Source: an uncultured Aeromonadales bacterium
Lineage (GTDB): Bacteria > Pseudomonadota > Gammaproteobacteria > Enterobacterales > Succinivibrionaceae
Direction: 5' to 3'
Assembly: GCA_902782145.1 (NCBI GenBank)
Contig: CACZLZ010000003.1
Location: 1 to 64,000 of the forward strand
Length of the DNA stretch: 64,000 bases
This document shows, one piece after another, positions 9,976 to 19,900 of this stretch. Numbering within the stretch: the first letter of the stretch is position 1; the number at the start of each line of letters is the position of its first letter. The position numbers and the translations under genes are program-made. Under the pieces are notes generated by a model that was not told the DNA's origin, searched no databases, and saw only the letters and a list, made by a program, of their open reading frames with translations.

Positions 9976-10040
9976 GCGGGATCAGCCTTGTGATCCCGCA
10001 ACAAAAAACAGCAAAGCCGGCGTCAGCAGCTGATGCCGGC
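9976..10040 (-). terminator. Two consecutive hairpins between rsmD and ftsY
   Basis: In minus-strand order, an imperfect 12-bp inverted repeat GCCGGC...GCCGGC (10016-10040) is followed by TTTGCTGTTTTTTG, a good rho-independent terminator for rsmD. A second stem GCGGGATCA/TGATCCCGC with a 6-base loop (9976-9999) and GGTTTTC follows. The second ends only 28 bases before the ftsY ATG, leaving no room for a separate promoter after it. Confidence 0.7.
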
Positions 10041-10084
10041 CCTTGGCAGATTATAACCCAGGAGGCGGTGAAAACTCACGGGCT

Positions 10085-10672
10085 TTAGGAGCCCGGCTCC
10101 GCCGCCCCGGCCGCCGGATCCCCCCGGTGAACCTCATAAAGGGCAAAGCGGCACTGCCCTGCGCTACCGCTCCGGAAGAGCTGCCAGGAAGCGGGCAGAG
10201 CCGGTGATTCATCTGCGGAATGCTCCGCATAGATCAGGCTCCCCTCCCGGAGAAAGCCATGATCCTCCAGTCCCCGGGCCGCTGCCTCCAGGAGATCCCG
10301 GTGATAGGGGGGATCCAGGAACACCACGTCATAGGGCTCCAGGCACTTCCGGGACACCAACTGCAATGCGTCAGTCTGGGTGACCGTGACGTTGGTGCAG
10401 CCCAGGATCCGGACATTCTCCTGGAGGCTCCCCACCGCCCGGGGATTACGATCAGTCATCACCACCTGCCCGGCAAAGCGGGAGGCGGCCTCCAACCCCA
10501 GGGCCCCGGATCCCGCAAAGAGATCCAGGCAGCGGACCCCGTTCAGTCTGAACTGCAGCCAGTTGAACAGGGTCTCCCGCACCCGGTCGGTGGTGGGCCT
10601 AAGCCCCTCCTCATCCGGCACCCGGAGACGGCGTCCCCGGTAACGCCCGCTGATGATCCTGACCGTGCCCAT
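10085..10672 (-). CDS. rsmD: 16S rRNA (guanine-966-N2)-methyltransferase RsmD
   Basis: Methylates G966 of 16S rRNA. The product is 195 residues, near the E. coli length of 198. It contains RIISGRYRGRRL at the N terminus, RPTTDRVRETLFNWL, the SAM motif LDLFAGSGALGLEAASR and the catalytic DPPY in VVFLDPPYH. The ATG at 10672 is preceded by AGGAG at eight bases; the frame extends to a TTG without support. It starts one base after the stop of the Sel1-repeat gene, so the two are almost certainly co-transcribed and translationally coupled. Confidence 0.95.
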   Translation of the reverse strand: MGTVRIISGRYRGRRLRVPDEEGLRPTTDRVRETLFNWLQFRLNGVRCLDLFAGSGALGLEAASRFAGQVVMTDRNPRAVGSLQENVRILGCTNVTVTQTDALQLVSRKCLEPYDVVFLDPPYHRDLLEAAARGLEDHGFLREGSLIYAEHSADESPALPASWQLFRSGSAGQCRFALYEVHRGDPAAGAAEPGS

Positions 10673-10673
10673 C

Positions 10674-13600
10674 CTAAGAGCTCCTGGAATTCTCAAACAT
10701 CAGGGAGGCCTCACACTGGGCCTCACTCAGCTGGGAAGATGTCAGGGACCGGGCCGCCTCGTCCCGGAGCTCCGCCGCTCCGGGATCAGCACAGCCATTG
10801 GCCACCGCCATAGAACTCCAGACATAGGCCTGCTGCTTGTCCATGCCCACGCCCACGCCTTCAAAATAAAGCTTGGCCAGCTCATACTGGGCATTGGCGT
10901 TGCCAGCCTCGGAGGCCATATTGAACATCTGCACGCTGTGGCTGACATTCCGGACGCAGCCGATCCCCTCCAGCGACATCCGCCCCACCTTCACCATGGC
11001 CTTGACATGGTTGTTCCGGGAGGCCATGTCGTAATAATTGTAAGCCTGGCGGCTGTCCGCCTTCACTCCCAGGCCCATCTCAAACATCTTGGCATAGGCA
11101 TACATGGCGTCGGCATAGCCCATTTCCACCGCCCGCCGGTACAGACCCAGGGCCCGCTCATAGTCCAGATCGCACCCCATACCATGACTGCAGAGATAGG
11201 CCAGCTCCGTGCACCCCCGGGGGTTGCAGAGGGCTGCCGACTTGCAGAACCAGGCATAGGCCTGCTTCAGGGCATTGGGGGAACTGGACATGCCCAGATA
11301 CAGATAGCCGATGCAGTTCTGGGCCTCGGCGTTGCCCTGGGCTGCCACCCGGCGATAACAGCTGAGGGCCTGGGAGCAGTCCGTCTCCAGCCCCACGCCC
11401 TTCTCATACATCCGTCCCAGCTCCAGACAGGCATCAGAGCTTCCCTTGGAGGAAGCCTTCCGGAACAGTTCAGCGGCCCGGAACAGATCCTGAGGCACGC
11501 CCCGGCCGTACCGGCACAACAGCCCCAGGCGGTAAGTGGCCTCCACATGATCCTGCTGGGAGGCCCGGTCATACCACAGGGCGGCATCACGGCTGCTCTG
11601 GGACACCCCCCAGCCCTTCTCGAAGGCCCGGCCCAGGGCGAACTGGGCCGCCGGATCCCCGGCATCAGCCCCGTAGCGGTACAGCTCCACCGCCTTCTCC
11701 CGATCTTCCGGCACCCCCAGGCCCTCCCCGAAGATCCGGCCCATCATGCAGTAGGCGGTGGGCTCCTTGAGCTTGATGAGCTCCTGAAGCAGGGACAGGG
11801 CCCTGCCGTAGTCCGCCGGCACCTCGTCGTCTGCCATGCAGATGGCCGCCAGGGCCTTCTTGGCCCCGATGTGGCCCTCCTTGGCGGCACGGCTGAAAAA
11901 GTCCATGGCCTTGGTCATGTTGTGGGCCACCAGATAGCTGGAGGAATACAGCCGTCCCAGCTTGTAGATGGCGTCAAGGCAGCCCAGATCTGCGGCCCGG
12001 ACAAAGTAGTCCAGGGCGGTGCGATAGTTCTGCCGCACACTCTTGCCCTGCTCATAGACATTCCCCAGGGCGAACATGGCCTCGGGATCCGACTTGTCCG
12101 CAGCCTTCTGGTACCAGTAGACGGACTTCTTCTCGTCCATGGCCACGCCGTTGCCAGTCTCGTAACACCGGGCCAGGCTGACCTGGGCCTGAATGTGGCC
12201 GTGCTCGGCGGCCCGCACATACCAGTTCAGGGACTTCTCCTGGCTCTGCTGGATCCCCTTGCCCTCCTGGTACATCCGGGCTACGGCAAATTCGCAGTCG
12301 ATGTTCCCCTGCATGGCGCCCATCATGTACCAGTGAAAGGCCAGACGGCTGCGCCGGGATGATCCCGAGGCTCCCCGCCGGCTGGCGCTGGTCCACAGCA
12401 CCTCCCGGGCATTGTCATCAGGCTCATCCACGTCATCCGAACTGACCAGGTTGTGCTCGATATAGTATGCCAGCTTGTACTGGGCCTCGGAAGATCCGTT
12501 CTCCGCAGCCCGGCGGAACCAGCGGTAGGCGTTCTCCTGGGAGTCGGCGCCGGGAACCTGGCCCCGCTCATAAAGGTTAGCCAGGAGCACCTGGGCCCGG
12601 ACACAGCCGTTCTCCGCAGCTTTCTGGTACCAGATCCGGGCCTCCCCGGTGCTCTGGGGAACCCCGGTACCCTGCTCGCAGAAGGTGCCCAGCATGTACT
12701 GGGCCTCCGGATCATCCCCGGCGGCGGCCCGGGTGAAATAGGATATGGCGGCGGTGTAGTCGGGGATCGCCTGTCCTGCCAGCATCATCCCCAGGCGGCA
12801 GCAGGCCTCGGTGCTGTCCGCCGAGGCGGCCCGGTCATAACAGTCCCGGGCCCGGTTGGCATCAGCCTCCAGCCCGTACAGCCCGTCCCGGTAGGCGTCC
12901 CCCAGCATGATCAGGGCCCGGACACTGCCTCCGGCGGCGGCCTCCTTCAGCCACTTCAGGCCCTCCTCCGGGCTGTGGCCGGTGGAGGCGGGATCCAGCA
13001 GGTGGGAGGCGATCATCACCTGGGCCTCGGGCATGCCCTTGGCAGCGGCGGGCTTCAGCAGTCGGAGCCCCGCCTCCTCAGAGCGGGAGACCCCCACCCC
13101 GGCAAAATACAGCCGCGCTAGGTTCACCGAGGCGACAAGCAGGCCGGATCGGACGGCCTGATCCAACCACTCGGCCCCCTGGACCGCATCATGCTCAATG
13201 TCCCGGGAGAACACATACATCATGCCCAGATGGAACTGGGCCCGGGCATCACCGGCCTCAGCCAGTTTCTTCAGGCAGTTGAAATCGGAATTCAGGGAAT
13301 TGCGGGAGGAGACCCAGACCACCTTGCGATCCTGGCCGCCACGGCCGGATGAGGAGGTGGCCTCCCGGGCATACAGGTAGGCGGCATCCTGATCCCAGGC
13401 CACAGGCGTGATCTCGCCGGCCTTCCTGGTGGGGGACTGGACCGGTGCTGGGGCATGCCGGGCCAGGGAGGATCTGCCCTGAGGATTCCGGGAGTTGCCC
13501 ACATTCCAGCGGACCTCTGCGGAGGAGGAGTCAATGCGGCGCATCTCCGCCACCGCCTGACCGTAGCCCTGATCGGCGGCCTGGGCGATCCACTCCCGGC

Positions 13601-13811
13601 CCTGACGCTGACTGCGGATGACGCCCCGGCCGCCCAGGTACATCATGCCCAGATAATACTGGGCCTTGGCGTTGTCATTCAGCGCCAGGGGGCGGAAGCC
13701 AGCCAGCGCTGTGCGGTAGTCGCCAATTTCAAAGGCATGGACAAAGGCATCCAGATCAGCCGTTTCCTCCATCTGATCTGGGATCTGTTCCGCCTGGTTC
13801 TCAACCTGCAT
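10674..13811 (-). CDS. Large Sel1-like (tetratricopeptide-like) repeat protein
   Basis: A protein of about 1,045 residues made almost wholly of Sel1-type repeats of 36-40 residues. Examples are AQYYLGMMYLGGRGV, AQFHLGMMYVFSRDI and AEAQYMLGTFCEQGTGVPQS, over 20 copies by eye, separated near 130-200 and 500-530 by Ser/Arg-rich linkers. Such alpha-solenoids mediate protein contacts; no enzymatic domain or signal peptide is visible, so a cytosolic scaffold is likely. Start choice: ATG 13811 has CGGAG eight bases upstream; ATG 13883 and TTG 13892 in frame add 24-27 residues without a good ribosome binding site. The stop lies one base before rsmD. The partner process is unknown. Confidence 0.88.
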   Translation of the reverse strand: MQVENQAEQIPDQMEETADLDAFVHAFEIGDYRTALAGFRPLALNDNAKAQYYLGMMYLGGRGVIRSQRQGREWIAQAADQGYGQAVAEMRRIDSSSAEVRWNVGNSRNPQGRSSLARHAPAPVQSPTRKAGEITPVAWDQDAAYLYAREATSSSGRGGQDRKVVWVSSRNSLNSDFNCLKKLAEAGDARAQFHLGMMYVFSRDIEHDAVQGAEWLDQAVRSGLLVASVNLARLYFAGVGVSRSEEAGLRLLKPAAAKGMPEAQVMIASHLLDPASTGHSPEEGLKWLKEAAAGGSVRALIMLGDAYRDGLYGLEADANRARDCYDRAASADSTEACCRLGMMLAGQAIPDYTAAISYFTRAAAGDDPEAQYMLGTFCEQGTGVPQSTGEARIWYQKAAENGCVRAQVLLANLYERGQVPGADSQENAYRWFRRAAENGSSEAQYKLAYYIEHNLVSSDDVDEPDDNAREVLWTSASRRGASGSSRRSRLAFHWYMMGAMQGNIDCEFAVARMYQEGKGIQQSQEKSLNWYVRAAEHGHIQAQVSLARCYETGNGVAMDEKKSVYWYQKAADKSDPEAMFALGNVYEQGKSVRQNYRTALDYFVRAADLGCLDAIYKLGRLYSSSYLVAHNMTKAMDFFSRAAKEGHIGAKKALAAICMADDEVPADYGRALSLLQELIKLKEPTAYCMMGRIFGEGLGVPEDREKAVELYRYGADAGDPAAQFALGRAFEKGWGVSQSSRDAALWYDRASQQDHVEATYRLGLLCRYGRGVPQDLFRAAELFRKASSKGSSDACLELGRMYEKGVGLETDCSQALSCYRRVAAQGNAEAQNCIGYLYLGMSSSPNALKQAYAWFCKSAALCNPRGCTELAYLCSHGMGCDLDYERALGLYRRAVEMGYADAMYAYAKMFEMGLGVKADSRQAYNYYDMASRNNHVKAMVKVGRMSLEGIGCVRNVSHSVQMFNMASEAGNANAQYELAKLYFEGVGVGMDKQQAYVWSSMAVANGCADPGAAELRDEAARSLTSSQLSEAQCEASLMFENSRSS

Positions 13812-14003
13812 TCCGTTATCTCCGTTGACAGCGGATCCTGCCACTGTCAATGTATCAGATCCGCTCCCGGCGGGATCTGCCATTGTTCCCAAATTTTGAT
13901 CCGGACTCTCCTGAAACCGGGCGCCGGAAACGTCTCCGGGGCGCCGCCGCTCCCGTTCCTGCCGAGCTCTTCCCTTCCTCCCGGATCAGCCGGGCTCTCC
14001 CTT

Positions 14004-14765
14004 TCAGGGTCCCTTCGACCCCGGCTCCCCGGGCGGATACAACTTCCCCGGGAAATAGAGATCAAACCGGCATCCCGGGGTAACAATGCTGTCGGCGGTG
14101 GGCACATCCCCCAGATAGGGGGCGCCCCGGGGGCGCTTCACCGCCACCCGCCGGGCAGCCAACTCCAGGGCCCGGGGCAGCAGTTCCCCGGCATCAGCAT
14201 CGGCCCCCGCCAGATGATGGAAGATCCGCATGTCCTTCTTCACCAGGGCGGAAGAGCGCCGCTCCGGGAACATGGGATCCAGGTAAACCACATCGCAGCA
14301 CTGCTCCCGGGGCAGATCCAGGATGGAATTCAGGGGGCTCAGGATCAGGCGCTCCCGGAGCTCCGGATCCCCGTAGGCCCGCCTGAGACCATCCTCCAGC
14401 AGGAGCCGCACCACGGGGTTGCGCTCAAACATGGTCACCCGGCAGCCCAGGGAGGCCAGCACAAAGGCATCCCGGCCCATGCCGGCGGTGGCATCAATGA
14501 CCCGGGGCGGCTCCTTGGACCGGGACATCACCGCCCGGGCCACCGCCTGGCCGGCGCCGCCCCCGTGCTGGCGCCGGTAGCCCAGACGCCCAGTGAGGAA
14601 ATCCACACAAAGCCTGGCACCTCCGGGGCCGCACTCCCTGATCTCCAGGCGCTCAGGGGTCTGAACCAGGGCATAGGGCACCGGATATTCCAAGGATGCC
14701 AGATCCCGGTGGCGCTCCGGAAAGGAGGGATCCGTTTCCGACACCATCTGCAAGGGGCATCCCAT
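14004..14765 (-). CDS. rsmJ: 16S rRNA (guanine-1516-N2)-methyltransferase RsmJ
   Basis: SAM-dependent rRNA methylase, 253 residues. Diagnostic stretches are DATAGMGRDAFVLASLGC (SAM site), VTMFERNPVV, YLDPMFPERRSSALVKKDMR (the family's DPMFP motif) and RRVAVKRPRGAPYLG. The ATG lies one base after the aroE stop, so it is the distal gene of the purE-tsaC-aroE operon. Confidence 0.93.
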   Translation of the reverse strand: MGCPLQMVSETDPSFPERHRDLASLEYPVPYALVQTPERLEIRECGPGGARLCVDFLTGRLGYRRQHGGGAGQAVARAVMSRSKEPPRVIDATAGMGRDAFVLASLGCRVTMFERNPVVRLLLEDGLRRAYGDPELRERLILSPLNSILDLPREQCCDVVYLDPMFPERRSSALVKKDMRIFHHLAGADADAGELLPRALELAARRVAVKRPRGAPYLGDVPTADSIVTPGCRFDLYFPGKLYPPGEPGSKGP

Positions 14766-14766
14766 G

Positions 14767-15597
14767 TCAGCCCCGCCGCATTTCCTGCCGGAGCCGATCC
14801 TTCAGATCAGCGGTGTCCGGCCGCACCCCCCGCCAGATCCTGAAACTTTCCGCCGCCTGCTCCACCAGCATCCCCAGGCCGTCAGCCGCCCCGGCGCCCA
14901 GGCTCCGGGCCCGAGCCACAAAGGGTGTGTCCTCCGGGGCATACATGAGATCATAGGCAAACACCCCCTCATGCAAGAGGGATCCGGGAAAAGGCGGGAT
15001 CTCCCCGGAGAGGGAGGCGCTGGTGGCGTTGATGATGAGATCAAAGTCCCCCTCAGCCTCCTCAAAGCCCGAGGAGGAGACGTCACAGGAGCCGGCCATG
15101 GGTGAGGACCGGGCCAGATCCGCCAGGGCGCCGGCCCGGGACACCGTCCGGTTGGCGATATGGAGTCTCCGGGGATGCCCCTGGAGCAGACTGGCCACAA
15201 TGCCCCTGGCGGCTCCGCCGGCCCCCAGCAGCAGGACTGATCTGCCCTCCAGGGGTACTCCCAGGCAGGCGAGATCCCGGGCCAGCCCCTCCCCATCGGT
15301 GTTGTCCCCGCTAAGGATCCCCCCGTCATAGGACAATGTGTTCACTGCCCCGGCAAGGGACGCCCGGTCAGACAGCCGATCAGCGGCCCGGAAGGCCTGC
15401 TCCTTGAAAGGCACGGTGACATTGCAGCCCCTAAAGCCCTCCTGCTTCAGGAGCTCAATCTCCCGGGCAAAGCCCTCCAGGGGAACCAGCCGGGCCTCAT
15501 AGCTCAGTTCCTGGCCCAGAGCGGCGGCAAAGGCGCTGTGGATCCGGGGAGAGCGGCTGTGGGCAATGGGATTTCCCAGAACATAATAACGATCCAT
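14767..15597 (-). CDS. aroE: Shikimate dehydrogenase (NADP+)
   Basis: Reduces 3-dehydroshikimate in the chorismate pathway. 276 residues. The shikimate site is intact: SRSP at 14-17, NVTVPFKE with catalytic Lys65, NT near 86, and GDNTDG with Asp101. The NADP site shows GAGGAARG and the NRT motif expected for NADP preference. It sits four bases after tsaC. Confidence 0.97.
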   Translation of the reverse strand: MDRYYVLGNPIAHSRSPRIHSAFAAALGQELSYEARLVPLEGFAREIELLKQEGFRGCNVTVPFKEQAFRAADRLSDRASLAGAVNTLSYDGGILSGDNTDGEGLARDLACLGVPLEGRSVLLLGAGGAARGIVASLLQGHPRRLHIANRTVSRAGALADLARSSPMAGSCDVSSSGFEEAEGDFDLIINATSASLSGEIPPFPGSLLHEGVFAYDLMYAPEDTPFVARARSLGAGAADGLGMLVEQAAESFRIWRGVRPDTADLKDRLRQEMRRG

Positions 15598-15601
15598 GGT
15601 T

Positions 15602-16180
15602 TCAGTTCCTCAGGATCCTGCGGGAACGCAGATCGATGATGGGAGAGGGGCTTGCCAGCCCCAAGGTGGCGCCTTCCGCCACAGCATCCAGACGGGATCC
15701 GAAGATCCCACGGACCTCGGATGCAGTCCGGCAGGGAGGGCAGCCAGCAAGATTGGCGCTGGTGGACACCAGGGGGCGGCCGAAGACGCCGCACAGTTCC
15801 CGCACCAGGGGATGGGAGCAGATCCTGACGCCCAGGGTGTCATGCTCCCCGCGGAGAAGGGGTGACACTTTCCGCCCAGCCGGAAACAGCAGGGTGCAGA
15901 AGCCCTGCCAGCATTCCCGGGCAAAGGACATGTCCTCCGGGGACACCCGATCCATGTCGAGATAAGGCTCCGCCTCCCGGAAGTCCCCGCAGACCACCAG
16001 CATCCCCTTGGATGAGGGCCGACCCTTCAGCGCCAGCAGGCGCCCCAGGGCGTCATCCGAATCCGGATCACAGCCCAGGCCAAACACCGACTCCGTAGGA
16101 TAGGCTATGACACCGCCCTGCTCCAGGACCGCTACCAGCTGCGCTGCCTGCCCGGGTGCCGCAGCGTCGGTCAGGCGCAT
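15602..16180 (-). CDS. tsaC: Threonylcarbamoyl-AMP synthase
   Basis: Makes threonylcarbamoyl-AMP from threonine, bicarbonate and ATP for the t6A37 modification of ANN-reading tRNAs. 192 residues of the YrdC fold, similar to E. coli TsaC (190) and without the extra C-terminal domain of Sua5. Conserved stretches are [40 protein letters not shown] and [11 protein letters not shown]. It overlaps the end of purE by ten bases and precedes aroE, a gammaproteobacterial arrangement. Confidence 0.96.
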   Translation of the reverse strand: MRLTDAAAPGQAAQLVAVLEQGGVIAYPTESVFGLGCDPDSDDALGRLLALKGRPSSKGMLVVCGDFREAEPYLDMDRVSPEDMSFARECWQGFCTLLFPAGRKVSPLLRGEHDTLGVRICSHPLVRELCGVFGRPLVSTSANLAGCPPCRTASEVRGIFGSRLDAVAEGATLGLASPSPIIDLRSRRILRN

Positions 16181-16680
16181 CCGGCCAGCTTCTGCAGTTT
16201 CTCGTTCTTCTCGGCCACGGCGGCAGCAGCCCGGGACCGATCCTCCCGGAAGCGGTTCAGGAGATCCGGATCAGAAAGGGCGAGGATCTGCACAGCAAAG
16301 TAGGCCGCATTCTTGGCGCCGGCCTTGCCGATGGCCATGGTGGCAACAGGGATCCCCCCGGGCATCTGCACCGTGGACAGCAGGGCGTCAACGCCCTTCA
16401 GGGGACCGCAGTCAATAGGGACACCGATAACCGGCATGACAGTGTTGGCGGCCACCGCCCCCGCCAGATGGGCAGCCAGACCAGCCGCGCAGATGAACAC
16501 TCCGCAGCCCCGGCTCTCAGCGTCAGTCACATATGCCACCGTCGCTGCCGGAGTGCGGTGGGCGGAGGTCACCCGGACCTCAAACCGCACGCCGAAGGAA
16601 CGCAGGATCTCCACCGCCGGCTCAAGGACAGGATAATCCGAGTCGGAACCCATGAGTATGGCAACAAACCTTTCCGTCAT
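16171..16680 (-). CDS. purE: N5-carboxyaminoimidazole ribonucleotide mutase
   Basis: Class I PurE of de novo purine synthesis, converting N5-CAIR to CAIR. 169 residues with [10 protein letters not shown], the catalytic [15 protein letters not shown] and [24 protein letters not shown] strong ribosome binding site (GGAGG) precedes the ATG. The usual partner purK, often next in line, is absent; tsaC follows with an overlap, so N5-CAIR synthetase must be encoded elsewhere. Confidence 0.97.
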   Translation of the reverse strand: MTERFVAILMGSDSDYPVLEPAVEILRSFGVRFEVRVTSAHRTPAATVAYVTDAESRGCGVFICAAGLAAHLAGAVAANTVMPVIGVPIDCGPLKGVDALLSTVQMPGGIPVATMAIGKAGAKNAAYFAVQILALSDPDLLNRFREDRSRAAAAVAEKNEKLQKLAGCA

Positions 16681-16710
16681 CTGACAAAACCTCCAGTAAA
16701 CGACTCCGTG

Positions 16711-16739
16711 ATTTTATCATCAGCAGGGGGAGCCGTACA
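16711..16739 (-). promoter_or_regulatory. Probable promoter of the purE operon
   Basis: Minus-strand extended -10 TGA-TAAAAT (16711-16719) lies about 30 bases before the purE ATG. The -35 region 17 bp away (TGTACG) is poor. A PurR operator was not recognised. Confidence 0.45.
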
Positions 16740-16915
16740 CAGCGCCGCCCGGCGGGATCCCGCCCAGGAGGCCGGCTTTCCCAGAAGAAAGCCGCCCTGA
16801 TCCCGTTCCGGATGCTGCCGGAACAGTCCGGATCCTTGACCCGTCCGACAGTCACCATGCCTTCTTCCGGCTATGATGGCTCTTCAGTCCAACAGATGCC
16901 GGAGAAAGACCTATC

Positions 16916-19900
16916 ATGAGCAGCAAGGAAAAGAGCCCGGATGCGTCCGGTGAGAACCGCGTCCTGATCTCCCTGCTGGGAGCGGGCAACTACTCCCGGG
17001 TGTCCTACCGGTTCCCCGGAAGCAGCCCGGAGGCCGTGGTCACCGCCTCCTATGCCGCTGAGTCCCTGTATCTTCTGGATGAAGCCCGGGGCATTCCCTT
17101 CACCCACTGGATCATCCTGGGAACGGAAAGTAGCTCCTGGGGAAAGTTGGTCAGTACCTGGGCTAAAGAGTCAGGGCTGGCGGATCCTGCCGACCAGGCC
17201 TTCCTGGACAGTTGCGCCGGTCCGGTCAGCCAGGACACAGCCGCACGCTTGGCGGAGATCGCCGGACACGCCTTCCAGGCATCAGGACGCCAGTGCAGGT
17301 TCATCTTCCTGGTTCACAGCGCCAGCATGGCCACCAGCGGGGAACTGCTGACAATCTTCAGTCATCTGACCTCCCTCACCGCCGCCGGATCCCCTGACAG
17401 CGATCCCGTTCTGAACAGGCGGTCCCGGGTGACCTTGGACATCTCCAACGGCATGCGCTTTGCTCCCATGATCTCCTTCATCAGCCTGCAGGCCATCCAG
17501 AACACCGAAGGCTTCACCCTTGACAGAGTGTGCTGCTCCCAGCTTGACTTTGCCCGGAGGACGGCAGAGAACACCCGGAGCCCCGGGGATCTGCGCAGGG
17601 TTGACGCCCTTATCGGCCGGCTCCGCCATGCGTCCCGTCTGACCGGATCTGCCAAGGAGGTTCTGGATCTGTTCCGCAGATGCGCCGCGATCCTGAACCG
17701 GAGCCGGGGCCATGGTCCCAGTCCGGCGGGGAGATGCACAACCGGGGCCATGTATTCCCTGGACTCAGCGCTGGATCATGTCCGGACCGCCCTGCTCCAC
17801 CGGGAATTCATGAGCACCGGCAATCTGAAGCTCTTTGCCGGCAAAGCAGATCTCAGGGATCCCCGGCTGGCGGCGGCAGCTGACAGCCTGTCCTTCGGCA
17901 GCGGATCCGCAGTCCTTGAGAACAGCGCCGCCTTGCAGGAGGCTCTCAGCGGGATCAGGGAGAAGAACCTGAGGGATTTCCTGGAGCGGGAGTTCTCCTG
18001 GATCACACTCCCCAGGATCCCGGCCCTCAAGAGTCTCTCCCAGCGTTTTCTCGCCTATGGGGCCCTGGCCCGCGCCATCTGCGCCATGAACGAGTCCCTG
18101 GACGCTGAATACGAGGCCTATCTGAGCGGATCCGGCCAGGACGGAGAAGAGCAAACCAGATCCCAGTATCTCCGGGATCAGTACGGCAACACCTATGATG
18201 ATTTCACCTATACTTACCGCTCCATGCTCTATCACATGGCAGATGAGCAGCGGCAGGAAGAGGAGGATCAGAAGAAGTCCCGGGGGCCCAGCCGGCGTGT
18301 GCTACATCTCAGGGAGCAGATCATAAGCACCGGTCCCGGTCAGGGAAACCGGCTTCAGAGCCTGCTCGGGGAGACATTCCAGCAACTGGGCATGCCCCCA
18401 GTGACCGACGGAAAGCCCGGGCAGATCCCGGCAAAACGGCTGATGATGACCTTTATGGGCGGCGGCAGCTATGAGATCTGTGACTACCGGGCCGACGCCG
18501 ACGGCCAGGGTGACCGGATCATCACTGACAGCATCCACACCGGAGTGGCCCTGGCAGGAGCATACAACTTTGACGCCCTTCTGATCTGCGGCACAGAGAC
18601 CAGCAACTGGAGCAATCTCATCCCCTGCCTGGCAGACGCCTTCCCCTCATTTGGCACTGCGGCCGGAGAGATCATTGCGGAAGTGCTCCGAGGATCCAAC
18701 TTCACGCTCCCTGAGGCCCGGACAGAGGAGATCAACGCCCGTCTCCGGGAACTGCCGGGAAACTGCCGGATCCAGTTGCTGCTGCTCCCGGAAGAGCTCT
18801 GCACAGATGAAGCCCAGGAAAAACTCTTCCGCAACCTCGATGAGAACAGCCTTCTGGCAGAAGGCAACTGCCGGATCTGGATGGACATCACCCATTCCCT
18901 GCGCCAACTCCCGGTGCTGGCCTGGGCGGCACTCCTCTATCTCCGGAATTTCAGGAACCTGGAGATTGACCGGATCCTGTACGGTGTGCTGGACGATGAT
19001 ATCCGGGAGAAAAGCGGCTTAAGCCAGGAGTTTGACAAACTCCGATCAGGTCTTGGCAGCCTGAAAAACGCCGACATGCCAGATCCGGAGTTCCAGGAGC
19101 TCCTTGGGGATCTGGAGAGTGCCGCCGGAGAGCTGGCCCCCTCAGGAACTCCCCTCACCCCGGAAAAGTGCACCGGAAAGATCACCGACATGACCGATCT
19201 GATGAACTTCTGGTCCTGGGCTGAGGACATTGCCCTCTACACCAGGACCCGGAAGTTTTCCTTCCTCAGTGCTCCCCTGTCCCGGGTGGTGACCAGTGCA
19301 AAGGATCGGGAAAAGATCCTGAAAAGCCTGCTGCACGGGGACTTTCTGGCAAACATCACCCGGCTGAGGGGAGCTTGCAAAAGGTTGAAAACGGTCAGAG
19401 AACTCCTAAAGGCCCAAAGGAGTTCCGGCAGCGGCGCACTGGAATATCTGCGCCGGATCCTGCTGGATCGGCTGTCCTGGACCGATGACACCCGGGATCG
19501 GCGGGTCCTGTACGCCTCCATTGCCCTGTCCTATGCCTCATATGACAGCCTCAAGGCGCTGCTGTACATGTTCGAGGCCTATGACAACACGGACAACGGC
19601 AATGCAGCGGAAGTCCTTAAGGATCTGCTGGAACTGGAGAGTTTCCGGATCCAGGATCTGGCGAAGGCTCTCCTGGCAATTCCCGGGATGGGCGCCGGAT
19701 GCGACAGCATCCCAGAGGACTTGGACACCTACCGCCGCAAGACTGCCGAGATCGCAGGCAGAAGGGACTTCACCCGACTGGTCAGCACTGCGGCAGAGGC
19801 CTTCAGGGATATCAGGATCCTTCCCCAGCTGCCAGCATACCGGAGCGAGAAGCTGAAGTCCGCCCTGAAAGCCCTGGACATCCCGGAACTGGATGCCCTG

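Noticed and set aside
10653..12362. Long rightward frame of 569 codons opposite the Sel1 gene
   Set aside because: Shadow frame: its apparent repeats are the complement of the Sel1 repeats, with no ribosome binding site.
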